DNA from: JBCCGI01 sp039029355
GTDB taxonomy: Bacteria > Planctomycetota > UBA1135 > GCA-002686595
DNA length: 47,134 nucleotides
Reading direction: 5' to 3'
NCBI GenBank assembly: GCA_039029355.1
Contig: JBCCGI010000063.1
Span: forward strand, 1 to 47,134
The notes beneath the pieces are model-generated. The model did no database searches. It saw only the letters and a program-made list of their open reading frames with translations, and had not been told where the DNA came from. The stretch's first letter is position 1. Each line of letters begins with the position of its first letter. The translations under genes were made by a program, and so were the position numbers. Shown one piece after another: positions 7,866-16,052 of this stretch.

Positions 7866-9134
7866 ATGGCAGGCAAAGTCCCGACGCTCGCTTCCCGGCC
7901 CCGGACGCTCGTTTTGTCGCTCGCTCTGACCGCACCGCTCGCGGCCCAGGGCACGGTCCATGTCGTCGACGATGACGGCGGCGCCGGCGTCGACTTCACC
8001 CAGGTGCAAGCGGCCGTCACGGCGGCCGCCGAGTGCGACACGATCCTGGTGCGCGAGGGCGTCTACGCCCCGGTGTCGATCGAGGGCAAGGGCCTCACCA
8101 TCGTCGCCGAGGCGGGCGAGGCCCCCTCGATCCTCGGCACCCTGGAGATCACGCCCCTCGCCGAGGGGCAGTGGGTCACGATCCGCGGCCTCGACGTCGT
8201 GATCCCGCTGGGCTTCGGTCCGGTGCAGGTCGCGTCCGGCGCCGGCGCGGTGCTCTTCGAGGACTGCGACTTCCGCAACGGCAACCTCGGCCAGTTCGGC
8301 TTCACCGCGTCGGCGGTGCTGGTCGAAGGCAGCGAGCGCGTGGCCTTCGTGGCCTGCTCGTTCGAGGGCTCGGCCGGCGGGCTGCCGGCGGGCGGCGGAC
8401 ACGGGCTGGTAGTGCGCGACGCCGGCGTGCACCTCTACGACAGCGTCGGCCTCGGAGGCGAAGGCGCGACCGGAGCCACGGTCGACGCCGGCGACGCGGT
8501 CTGGGTCGAGGACGGCTTCGTCTTCGCGTCCGGCTGCGAACTGACCGGCGGCGCGGGCGGCAAGGGGGTCACCCTGAGCGTGCCGTTCCCGCCGTTCCAG
8601 ATCTGCTACGACGGCGGCCAGGGCGGAAACGGGCTCACGCTGACCGGCGCCTCGCCGGCGGCGGTGCTGCTCGACGGCACCTTCATCGGCGGCGTCGGCG
8701 GCGGCTCGCCACCCGGTTGCTCGACCGGCGCTTCGGGCGCCGCGACCGAGGCTCCCCCCGGTCAGCTCCAGCTCTTGAGCGGCAGCGCGCACTCGTTCAC
8801 CGCGACCTCGCCCGTGCGCGAGTTCCAGCGCGCGGAGCTTTGCTTCGCCGGGCTGCCGGGCGAGCAGGTCGTCGCGGTGCTCGGCTTCGCGCCCGACGCA
8901 TCGTTCTTCCCGGCGCTGGCGGGCACGCTGCTGGTCGAGACGGGCTCGGCCCAGCTCCTGTCGCTCGGCTCGACCGGCCGCGGCGGCACGCTGTCGCTGC
9001 AGGTTCAGGTGCCGCCGTTCCTGGGGACCGGCCAGGGTGCGACGCTGCTCCTGCAGCCGATCTTCGTCGACGGCGGCGGGGCGATGGTGCTCGGCGGCGC
9101 GTCGGCGCTGGTGGTCTTGAGCCAGTCGATCTAG
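7866..9134 (+). CDS. Secreted right-handed beta-helix protein
   Basis: 422 residues. MAGKVPTLASRPRTLVLSLALTAPLAAQG is a long signal peptide ending ALAAQ-like. The sequence then opens with DDGGAGVDFTQVQAAV and DTILVREGVY, the usual start of right-handed parallel beta-helix (pectate-lyase/NosD-like) proteins, and continues with repeated ILG/TLEI, GLDV, FEDCDF and ACSFEG rungs to about residue 290. The last roughly 120 residues are the recurring C-terminal module (PFLGTGQGATLLLQPIFVD, then the final strand). No polysaccharide-lyase catalytic set is evident, so it may be structural or adhesive. No Shine-Dalgarno precedes the ATG; TAACCT just 5 bases upstream could even be a -10 for a leaderless message, which is speculative. 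Confidence 0.75.
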   Translation: MAGKVPTLASRPRTLVLSLALTAPLAAQGTVHVVDDDGGAGVDFTQVQAAVTAAAECDTILVREGVYAPVSIEGKGLTIVAEAGEAPSILGTLEITPLAEGQWVTIRGLDVVIPLGFGPVQVASGAGAVLFEDCDFRNGNLGQFGFTASAVLVEGSERVAFVACSFEGSAGGLPAGGGHGLVVRDAGVHLYDSVGLGGEGATGATVDAGDAVWVEDGFVFASGCELTGGAGGKGVTLSVPFPPFQICYDGGQGGNGLTLTGASPAAVLLDGTFIGGVGGGSPPGCSTGASGAATEAPPGQLQLLSGSAHSFTATSPVREFQRAELCFAGLPGEQVVAVLGFAPDASFFPALAGTLLVETGSAQLLSLGSTGRGGTLSLQVQVPPFLGTGQGATLLLQPIFVDGGGAMVLGGASALVVLSQSI

Positions 9135-9269
9135 TGCCCTGAGTCAGAGGCTCGCCATCCCATCCCGCTCCCCGTCGCCCCCTGGCTGCGTTGCGCGGTC
9201 GTCGTCGCGTCTTGCCGGGAGCCGACGGGGAGCGGGATGGGATGGCGAACCTCTGACGCAGGGCGCTAG
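9131..9269. repeat. Long near-perfect inverted repeat (47-bp arms)
   Basis: Arms 9131-9177 and 9223-9269 are reverse complements except for three positions, at least two of which are G-T wobbles, around a 45-base loop (9178-9222). The left arm includes the TAG stop of the beta-helix gene. It is much longer than the other hairpins in this window and carries no T tract. It may be a palindromic mobile remnant (MITE- or REP-like), an oversized terminator, or a structured RNA. Confidence 0.85.
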
Positions 9270-9345
9270 CTCACTTCGCGCGGCCGAGCGCTCCCGCGAA
9301 GATTCGGCGAAGGCCGATGACCGCGCCGCGGCGGCGGACTAGCAG

Positions 9346-10482
9346 GTGCAGCCCGCACGCGGGCCTCGCACCTTGATCCGCACCCGTCGTCAGCTGCTTC
9401 TGGCTCTCCTGTCCGCCTCGGCCTCGGCCTCCTGCGCCGGGCTGGGTGCCTTCGGGCGAGCCCGTGTGGTCGGCGCGCGCGAGCCCCGGCGCGTCGCGGT
9501 GCCCGCCTTCTCGGGCGCCCCCGGGGCGACCTGCCTGCGCGTGGCGGCCCTCGGCGACGTGGGGGAGGGCAACGCGGGCCAGCGGCGGGTGGCCGAGGCC
9601 CTCGAAGTCGAGGCGCAGGCCGGCCTGCTCGACGGGGTCCTGCTGCTCGGCGACCTCTTTTACGAGGACGGCGTGTCGTCGCTGGACGACCCCCAGTGGG
9701 ACGCCAAGTTCCAGCGCGTCTACGGCGGCCCGCTGCGGGACCTTCCGTTCTGGCCGGCGCTCGGCAACCACGACCACCGCGGCGAGCCGCGGGCGTACGT
9801 CGACTACGGGCGCCGGGATCCGCGCTGGCGGATGCCCGCGCGCTACTACGCCGCGGACCTGGCGGGCGACGCCGAAGGGGGCCGCGGCCTGGCGCGCGTC
9901 TTCGTGCTCGACTCGACCGCGGCGCTGCGCGACGACGCCGAGCGCGCGGCGCAGCTGGCCTGGCTCGACGGCGCGCTCGCGGCCTCGCCGGCCGCGTGGA
10001 ACGTGGTCGCGCTGCACCACCCGATCGACTCGGGCGGCTGCCACGGGCCGAGCGCGGCGCTCGCGCGCGAGCTGCTGCCGATCCTCGTGCGCCACCGTGT
10101 GCCGCTGGTGCTCGGCGGGCACGACCACCATCTGGCGCTGATGGAGCTGCCCGGAGGCGTGCTCCAGGCGATCAGCGGCGCCGGGGCGACCACGCGCGAC
10201 GTGCGCTGGACCGACAACACGCTCTTTGCGAGCACCGAGCTGGGCTTCGCGCGGCTCGCCTTCGCGCGCGACGCGGCGGTGATCCGCTTCGTTGCGGCCG
10301 GGGGCGAGGAGCTGTACGCCTACCCGCTCTCCGCCGGCGGTTCCTCGGAGCCCTCCGCGGTGGCGGGCAGCCAGGCGAGGAACGCCAGCAGCGCCAGCCC
10401 CAGCACGGCCAGCATCACCCGCAGCCCCAGCCGGTCGACCAGCACGATCGAGAGCGTGAACGTGACCAGCACCAGCCCGTAG
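9346..10482 (+). CDS. Exported metallophosphatase (purple acid phosphatase-like)
   Basis: 378 residues from GTG 9346; TTG 9373 is an alternative. The N-terminus has a twin-arginine-like signal (RTRRQLLLALLSASASASC), with Cys30 as a possible lipid site. All five calcineurin-like metallophosphatase blocks are seen: ALGDVGEG (68-75), GDLFYEDG (102-109), GNHDHRG (140-146), LHHPIDSGG (about 225) and GGHDHHLAL (about 255). This predicts a two-metal phosphoesterase acting outside the cytoplasm. The recognisable domain ends near ELYAYPL (about base 10325). The remaining roughly 50 residues are Ser/Ala-rich and lie antisense to the DUF454 gene, so the true C-terminus may be an unselected read-through tail. 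Confidence 0.82.
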   Translation: MQPARGPRTLIRTRRQLLLALLSASASASCAGLGAFGRARVVGAREPRRVAVPAFSGAPGATCLRVAALGDVGEGNAGQRRVAEALEVEAQAGLLDGVLLLGDLFYEDGVSSLDDPQWDAKFQRVYGGPLRDLPFWPALGNHDHRGEPRAYVDYGRRDPRWRMPARYYAADLAGDAEGGRGLARVFVLDSTAALRDDAERAAQLAWLDGALAASPAAWNVVALHHPIDSGGCHGPSAALARELLPILVRHRVPLVLGGHDHHLALMELPGGVLQAISGAGATTRDVRWTDNTLFASTELGFARLAFARDAAVIRFVAAGGEELYAYPLSAGGSSEPSAVAGSQARNASSASPSTASITRSPSRSTSTIESVNVTSTSP

Positions 10483-10751
10483 GCCTTGCGCTTGGCGTCC
10501 GGCGGCACCGTCCGGTCGCGCTGCCACTGCCGCAGGTAGGGGCCGAACACCCGGTTCGCGAGCAGCCGCCGGTGGAAGGCGGGCGAGGAGCGCACGAAGC
10601 ACGCCGACGCCAGCAGCAGGAACGGCGTGGTGGGCAGCACTGGCAGGAAGGCCCCCACGGCGCCCAGCACCGTGAACACGACGCCGAGGACGAGCAGGCA
10701 CCAGCGCGCTAGGCCGGTGGTCGCGGGGGGAGTGGGGGCATCGTCGCTCAT
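10320..10751 (-). CDS. DUF454 (YbaN-like) inner-membrane protein
   Basis: 143 residues from ATG 10751. The family core is clear: LGAVGAFLPVLPTTPFLLLA, then ACFVRSSPAFHRRLL, FGPYLRQWQRDRTVPPDAKRKA. Two hydrophobic hairpins (about residues 15-50 and 90-130) make it a small inner-membrane protein; its biochemical function is unknown. A much longer in-frame extension to 11807 is possible but crosses the hypothetical gene on the other strand and is arginine-rich, so I reject it. Its 3' end overlaps the metallophosphatase gene by 163 bp tail to tail. The start is 93 bp from the divergent gene at 10845. Confidence 0.85.
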   Translation of the reverse strand: MSDDAPTPPATTGLARWCLLVLGVVFTVLGAVGAFLPVLPTTPFLLLASACFVRSSPAFHRRLLANRVFGPYLRQWQRDRTVPPDAKRKAYGLVLVTFTLSIVLVDRLGLRVMLAVLGLALLAFLAWLPATAEGSEEPPAESG

Positions 10752-10844
10752 CGGCGGGGTGGACACTCTAACCCTCACCGCCGCGCGATCGAGGCCGTGG
10801 GTCGCTCGAGCGGCAGCCCTCCGGCGGCCGATGGAGCCCGCACG

Positions 10845-11315
10845 ATGCGCGTCCCGACCTTTCGCCTCCAAAGCGAGCCCCGCCGCGGCCTGCTGCTGCC
10901 GGTGGCCGACGTGCTCGCGGCATTCGCGCGGGCGGGCCATCGGTTGGCGCCGGGGGAGGAGGACGTGCTGGCCTCCTTCGACGACCTGGTCGACCTCGAG
11001 GGCGCCGTCGAGGACCTGGCGCGGGAGGCGGGGGTGGCGCCCTGCGCCGAGGTGTTCGACCTCTCCGGCCGCGGCTTTGTCCGCGTCGTCGGGGCTCCGC
11101 CGGGCGCGTCGTCCTGTGCACACGCCTACTGGCCCGAGGAGGCCGCGCGGGACGACCCGCGGCTGGCCGCCCTGCTCGGGGTCGACGCCGCGCGCGACCG
11201 CGTGTCGTTCGAGATCCGCTACCGCGACCTGCCGGCGCCCGAGGTGCGGCTCTGGGGCGAGCTCTTCGCCTACCTCGCCGCGCTGGTCGGGCTGCTCGCC
11301 TGGGGCTGCCGCTAG
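10845..11315 (+). CDS. Hypothetical protein with C-terminal membrane segment
   Basis: 156 residues from ATG 10845 (an upstream GTG at 10797 adds 16 low-quality residues). I do not recognise the family. The composition is protein-like: acidic helical stretches (EEDVLASFDDLVDLEGAVED), then a mixed beta region, then one hydrophobic helix at the extreme C-terminus (LFAYLAALVGLLAWG), which suggests a tail-anchored inner-membrane protein. It is divergent from the DUF454 gene and followed by 233 bp without a gene. Confidence 0.6.
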   Translation: MRVPTFRLQSEPRRGLLLPVADVLAAFARAGHRLAPGEEDVLASFDDLVDLEGAVEDLAREAGVAPCAEVFDLSGRGFVRVVGAPPGASSCAHAYWPEEAARDDPRLAALLGVDAARDRVSFEIRYRDLPAPEVRLWGELFAYLAALVGLLAWGCR

Positions 11316-11548
11316 TCCGCCCCCGTTGCGAGTCGACGCGCCGCTGCGGCCAAACGGCCCGCCTCGCGCGCCGAGCCCGGGCGCCTCGACGACCCGTTCG
11401 TGGCGGATGTCTTGGGACCTCTCGTTCGTGGCAAGTCGCGCCGACGAGGCGCAACCGTTGCGGGACCCCGAGGAGGCGCAGCGCGGCCTGCGGGGCAACG
11501 GCGCGAGGCGGCGCCGCGCGGAGCCGCCGCCGGCCGAGGCGCGCGCCG

Positions 11549-13687
11549 CTACGGCCGGTAGGTGACGCTGAAGATGAAGTTGCGCCCGGGCATGTTCTGC
11601 CCCGAGCCGTGGATGCGGTAGTCCTCGTCGGCGATGTTCTCGACCGCGGCCTGGAGGCCCAGGCTCTCGGTGATCTGACAGCCGCCGCGCAGGTCGAACA
11701 CCACGTAGGCGGGCGTGCCGCCGGGCGGGACGCGCGACGTGTCGGACTCGTCGCTCGGGGAGAGCTTGTCGGCCTCGCCCGCGTAGCGCGTGACGAATTC
11801 GGCCCACAGGCCTTCCTCGGCGTCCTCCCAGGCCACGCCGGCCTGGAGCGTCAGGGGCATCAGCCGCGTCAGGTACTCCTCTTCGGCGACCGGGTCCGAG
11901 GTGGGGAAGGTGTCCTGCTTGCCCTCGAGGAAGGTGCCGTTGCCGAACACGGTCCAGCGCTCGGCGACGTCGTAGGCCGCGCCGACCTCGATGCCGTAGA
12001 CGTAGCCGTCGCCGACGTTCTCCTTGGTGACGATGAACTCGCCCTCGGTCGTGGTGTCGCCGGTGGGCACGCGGACGATGCCGTCCTCGATGTCGGTGTA
12101 GAAGACGGTGGCCTCGGCGGCGAGGCGCTCGCCCTGGGTGCGCACGCCCAGCTCGAACTGGGTGTAGTACTCCGGGTCGAGCCCCGGCGAGGGCACCTCG
12201 AACTCGTTGGTCTTGGCGCTGTCGAGCCGCGTCAGGTCGGAGAGGTTCGGCGCGCGAAAGCCCTGGGAGATGCCGCCGTAGAGGTTGAGCGTCTCCTCGG
12301 TGACCCGGTAGAGGAAGCGCGCGCTGCCGACGAAGGCGCTCCAGTCGTCTTCGATCGAGGTCTCCAGATCGGTCACCGGATCGAGCACGCTGCCGGCGTC
12401 CACCGAGGCGTAGTCCAGCCGCCCGCCGAGGGTGAGCGTGAGGCGCTCGCTGGCCTGGATCTCGTTCTGCAGGTACACGCCGACCAGGTCGTAGGTCGCG
12501 TCGTCGGCGATCGGCCCCTGGACCGGTTCGGTGCTGCTGAACGAGTCGACGTCGTCGTGGTACGCGTCGACGCCGTAGGTTAGGCGCCCGATGTCGGTGT
12601 CCGAGCCGAAGCTGGCCAGGAGACCGAGCGTTCCGACCTCGAAGCCCTGCAGGCGCGGGCTGCCGCTGCCGGTGATGCGGTCACGCTCCTCCTCCTGGCC
12701 GTGCCAGGAGAGGCTGAGGCTGTAGCGGTCGATCCACGAGTTGACGTCGTCGTCGTGCAGCTGCACATAGGCGAGGTCGCGCGTCTGGTCCAGGTCGCGC
12801 TTCAGGTCGCTGCCGACGGTCGTGCCCTCCCAGCTCTCCGAGAAGACCGTGCGGTGCGTGCGCGGGACGTCGTTCTGGTCCACGTGCTGGTAGCCGAACA
12901 CCAGCCGCGCGTCGTCGTCGATCCAGCGCTCTAGCTTGAGATTGGCGCCCCACTCGTCGTAGCCGGTGTTGGGCTGCGTGCCGAGGTCCCTGCCCGCCTG
13001 GTAGTCGCCGAAGTGCTTGACGGTGACGCCCGCCAGGAGGCCCCATTCGTTGCCGCTGGTGATGCTCGACTCGAGCCGCGCGATGTGCGACTCCTCGGCG
13101 CTCGAGACGCGGTAGTACGCCATGCCGGCCGCGCCTAGGCCGTCGCCGTACCCGTAGGGAGACTTGGTCAGGGCGTTGACCGTGCCGCCGACGGCGTCCG
13201 AGCCGTAGAGGACCGAGGACGGCCCCTTGACGATCTCCAGCCGGTCGATCGAGAAGGGGTCTACCGTCGCCCAGTACTGGTTGGGGCCCGAGCGGAAGAC
13301 CGAGTTGTTCAGCCGGATCCCGTCGATCAAGAACAGGTTGAGGAAGCCCGTGAAGCCGCGGATGTAGGGCGATCCCTGGCCGACGGCGGTCTCCTGGATC
13401 ATCACCCCCGGGGTGTCGCGCAGCACCTGCGGCGTGGTCCGGTACGAGCGCCGGTCGAGCTGCTCGCGCGGGATGACGTCGGTCGTGAAGGGCGTCTCGA
13501 AGGCCTCGGTCTCCTGGCGCTCGGCGGTGACGACCGTCGTCGCGATCGGCTCCTGCGGCTCGGCCCGCAGCTCCTCCGGCGCGTCCGGGGCCTCCTCGGG
13601 CGGCGCTGGGTCCTGGGCGGTCAGGGGGAGGGCGAGGAGGAGCGGCGGCGTGAGCCGCAGGGCGGGGCGCAGGGAGCCAGAGAGCAT
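11549..13687 (-). CDS. TonB-dependent outer-membrane receptor
   Basis: 712 residues from ATG 13687; the frame extends to 13864, but 13687 begins a signal peptide (MLSGSLRPALRLTPPLLLAL). TTVVTAERQE (about 50-59) lies where a TonB box and plug domain begin. The plug includes SPYIRGFTGFLNLFLIDGIR and the hallmark VKGPSSVLYGSDAVGGTVN. The rest (about 200-712) is a barrel of alternating strands ending FIFSVTYRP. The receptor would import a scarce ligand (siderophore, heme, cobalamin or sugar) using TonB energy. The plug resembles heme/siderophore receptors, but the ligand cannot be assigned. It is divergent from the DUF4382-like lipoprotein at 13916. I looked for a cobalamin riboswitch upstream and did not find a convincing one. 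Confidence 0.92.
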   Translation of the reverse strand: MLSGSLRPALRLTPPLLLALPLTAQDPAPPEEAPDAPEELRAEPQEPIATTVVTAERQETEAFETPFTTDVIPREQLDRRSYRTTPQVLRDTPGVMIQETAVGQGSPYIRGFTGFLNLFLIDGIRLNNSVFRSGPNQYWATVDPFSIDRLEIVKGPSSVLYGSDAVGGTVNALTKSPYGYGDGLGAAGMAYYRVSSAEESHIARLESSITSGNEWGLLAGVTVKHFGDYQAGRDLGTQPNTGYDEWGANLKLERWIDDDARLVFGYQHVDQNDVPRTHRTVFSESWEGTTVGSDLKRDLDQTRDLAYVQLHDDDVNSWIDRYSLSLSWHGQEEERDRITGSGSPRLQGFEVGTLGLLASFGSDTDIGRLTYGVDAYHDDVDSFSSTEPVQGPIADDATYDLVGVYLQNEIQASERLTLTLGGRLDYASVDAGSVLDPVTDLETSIEDDWSAFVGSARFLYRVTEETLNLYGGISQGFRAPNLSDLTRLDSAKTNEFEVPSPGLDPEYYTQFELGVRTQGERLAAEATVFYTDIEDGIVRVPTGDTTTEGEFIVTKENVGDGYVYGIEVGAAYDVAERWTVFGNGTFLEGKQDTFPTSDPVAEEEYLTRLMPLTLQAGVAWEDAEEGLWAEFVTRYAGEADKLSPSDESDTSRVPPGGTPAYVVFDLRGGCQITESLGLQAAVENIADEDYRIHGSGQNMPGRNFIFSVTYRP

Positions 13688-13915
13688 GCAGAACCGGGGA
13701 GAACGGGGGACCTGGGGGACAGTGCCGGGGGAACGCGGGTTCCGCCAAGTCGGTTCAAGGGAAAAGAAGTTTTTGCCGATGGCGGGGACGACCCGAGTCC
13801 CCAACCCGCCCAGCACGCTTTCATTCCGCCTTCTGCCGCTTGGCCGGCGTCTTGCGTGCGGCACTCGACCTGCGGTCTCTCCCGAGGCCGTGTCCCCAGT
13901 TCCTCAGCAAGAGAC

Positions 13916-15631
13916 ATGAAGAAACTTCTGTACCTGGTCCCGCTCCTCGCCCTTTTTGCCTGCTCGGACAGCAGCAGCAGCGGCGGCGGCGCAAGCGCGG
14001 TGGCGGGCGTTGACCTGCTCCTGACCGACGCTCCCGCCGACGATCTGCTCTACCTGCGCGCCGACGTCCTGGGTGTCGAGCTCTACCAGGCCGACGCTTC
14101 GACCACCGGCAACCTCCTTTCGAGCCCGGTCACGGTCAACCTCCTGGCGCTCGACGGGCTCTTTGAGTGGCTTGTCGCCGGCGATCTGCCGGTCGGCACC
14201 TACACCGGAGCGCGCGTCGAGTTCGACGGCCTCGGCTTCGAGGCCGCGGCGGCCGACGGCACGCCCGTCACGCTCACCTTGACGAGCTCGATCCTCGACG
14301 TGCCCTTCGCGGTGCCGTACGACGCCGAGGCCGGCGGGTACGTCCGCGTCGAGGTCGACTTCGACCTGCTCGAGTCGCTCGAGGGCGACGTCGGCAGCGG
14401 CTCGCTGACCGTCACGCCGACCGGCTCGGCCGTCACGTCCATCGGTGACGAGGGCATCGAGATCGACGAGATCGGCGGCACGATCGTGGCGTTCGACGCG
14501 CTTGAGTCGACGCTGACCGTCGACGCCTTCGCCGACGGCGACCAGACCGTGGCGCTCGGCGAGATCGAGGTCGGCGTCTCGCTGGCCACGCTGCTGCTGG
14601 CCGACGACGGCGCGCCCTTCGCGTCGATCGCGGACTTCTTCGCGGCGCTGACCGCGGACCTCTCGCTGGTCGAGGTGCACGGCACGCTCGCCGCCGGCGA
14701 GATCGTCGCGACCAAGATCGAGCTCGAGGACCTGCCGGGCTCGGGCACCGACATCATCGCGGAGATCCGCGGCATCGTGACCGGCTACACGCCGGACGAC
14801 TCGTTCGAGCTCCTGATCCAGGAGATCGCCGAGGGCGAGGCCGAGGTCCTGGAAGTGCTCACCCTGCTGGGCGAGGAGTCCAAGATCGAAGTCGGCATCG
14901 AGGACGGCACGCTCTTCTTCCTCGACGACGACCAGGTCGTGACCGAGGCGTCGCTCGCCGTCGGCCAGGTGGTCGAGGTCGAGTTCCAGGCCTTCGCCAC
15001 CGAGCCGTTCCCGGCCTACAAGGTCGAGATCGAAGACGAGTTCCCGGAGTTCGAGGGCGTCATCTCCGACATCAGCAGCCTTCCGGACGACTTCACCATC
15101 CTTCTTAAGGCCGGCCAGCCGGCGCTGCTCTCGGGCGACGTGGAGTCGGCCAAGACCGGCGTCGTCGTCACCATCGACCAGTCGACCATCGAGCTCGACG
15201 TCGAGGGTGAGCCGATGCTCTTCCCCCAGGACCTCCTCGAGGGCCTCGAGGTCGTCATCCAGGGCACCCTCGGCGGCACGCCGGAGTCCCCGACGCTGAC
15301 CGCGACCGACATCGACGTGATCCCCGGCCGCCTCGTCGGCGCGGTGCTCAGCGACGTCTTCGCCGCCACCAAGGGCAGCTCTAGCTTCACCACCTTCGGC
15401 GGCGAGGTCGAGGATCCGTTCGGCGCCGGCACCACGGCCGGCCCGATGGAGGCCTTCATCGAGCCCGAGTGCGTGTTCGAGGGCGATGCGGCGACCGAGG
15501 CGGAGTTCCTCGCGCTCACCGGCATCGTCGAGCTCGACGTCTACGGCCTCGGCTTCGGCAAGCAGGGCCTCATCCGCGCCTTCGTCGTGAAGACCGAGGT
15601 GGTGGAAGAGGAGGAGGAGGAGATCGAGTAG
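13916..15631 (+). CDS. Acidic lipoprotein with DUF4382/DUF5666-like domains
   Basis: 571 residues from ATG 13916. MKKLLYLVPLLALFACSDSSSSGGG is a lipoprotein signal with the lipidated cysteine at 16 and a Ser/Gly linker. Residues about 28-170 match the DUF4382 pattern (GVDLLLTDAPADDLLYLRA, later LPVGTYTGARVEFDG). Then come several all-beta units with GTIVAFDALESTLTVD and EFEGVISDISSLPDD, which resemble the OB-like DUF5666 repeats. The protein is strongly acidic and ends in a run of glutamates. It is probably anchored in the outer membrane; function unknown. It is divergent from the TonB receptor, and a rho-independent terminator follows. Confidence 0.8.
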   Translation: MKKLLYLVPLLALFACSDSSSSGGGASAVAGVDLLLTDAPADDLLYLRADVLGVELYQADASTTGNLLSSPVTVNLLALDGLFEWLVAGDLPVGTYTGARVEFDGLGFEAAAADGTPVTLTLTSSILDVPFAVPYDAEAGGYVRVEVDFDLLESLEGDVGSGSLTVTPTGSAVTSIGDEGIEIDEIGGTIVAFDALESTLTVDAFADGDQTVALGEIEVGVSLATLLLADDGAPFASIADFFAALTADLSLVEVHGTLAAGEIVATKIELEDLPGSGTDIIAEIRGIVTGYTPDDSFELLIQEIAEGEAEVLEVLTLLGEESKIEVGIEDGTLFFLDDDQVVTEASLAVGQVVEVEFQAFATEPFPAYKVEIEDEFPEFEGVISDISSLPDDFTILLKAGQPALLSGDVESAKTGVVVTIDQSTIELDVEGEPMLFPQDLLEGLEVVIQGTLGGTPESPTLTATDIDVIPGRLVGAVLSDVFAATKGSSSFTTFGGEVEDPFGAGTTAGPMEAFIEPECVFEGDAATEAEFLALTGIVELDVYGLGFGKQGLIRAFVVKTEVVEEEEEEIE

Positions 15632-15678
15632 TCGATCTCTTCGGCAGGCGCCGGGCCCGGGCCCGCGCGCCTCAGAGA

Positions 15679-15712
15679 GGAGCCGCGATCCGCACGGGCG
15701 GGTCGCGGCTCC
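15679..15712 (+). terminator. Rho-independent terminator
   Basis: GGAGCCGCGATCCGC (15679-15693) pairs with GCGGGTCGCGGCTCC (15698-15712), 15 bp with one G-U pair and a four-base loop. It is followed by TTGACGTTTT. It lies 48 bases after the lipoprotein stop. Confidence 0.8.
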
Positions 15713-16052
15713 TTGACGTTTTGTGGACCGCTGCCCGGAGGTGGGACCCGCGTCGAGCGCCCGCGCCCGGCGCTGCGGGACGCCGACGGCGCGAGATTCT
15801 CGCGCCCGAACCGCGGCTTGATCGCGCTTCCCTCACCGCGCCGTGAGGACTCCGTGACTCTTGTCGTAAGCCCGGCGCGCTAACGAAACGGAAGCATCGG
15901 ACGATGTCACTCCGCGCCGGAGGGCGGCGTAACCCCGCGCAATCCGCGAGAGGCTCTCGCTCACCTCGGCCCGCTTGTCGTCGGCGCCGGGTGCCCTCTA
16001 CCTGGCGCGAGCTCGAGCGGACTCGAAAGAGACAAGCATCCACACCATCGCC
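15713..16052. promoter_or_regulatory. 340-bp upstream region with short palindromes
   Basis: No gene is seen. The stretch holds a perfect 8-bp hairpin with a 3-nt loop (15788-15806), a 6-bp hairpin (CCTCAC/GTGAGG, 15831-15848) and a perfect 15-base palindrome, GCGAGAGGCTCTCGC (15946-15960), 93 bp before the spondin/CHRD start. The last is a plausible dimer binding site. I could not identify a confident promoter. Confidence 0.35.

Noticed and set aside
6297..8792. An 831-residue minus-strand frame over the sulfatase and beta-helix genes
   Set aside because: It is arginine-rich and crosses genes on both strands; it is a frame shadow of the sulfatase.
11316..11548. Possible gene between the hypothetical protein and the TonB receptor
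   Set aside because: Open frames here are short Arg/Ala-rich shadows; I see no signal or hairpin of note.
13688..13860. A possible cobalamin riboswitch before the TonB receptor (a GGCACTGTCCCC stretch on the minus strand)
   Set aside because: Only a loose match to one conserved box; the other boxes and the paired helices could not be placed.
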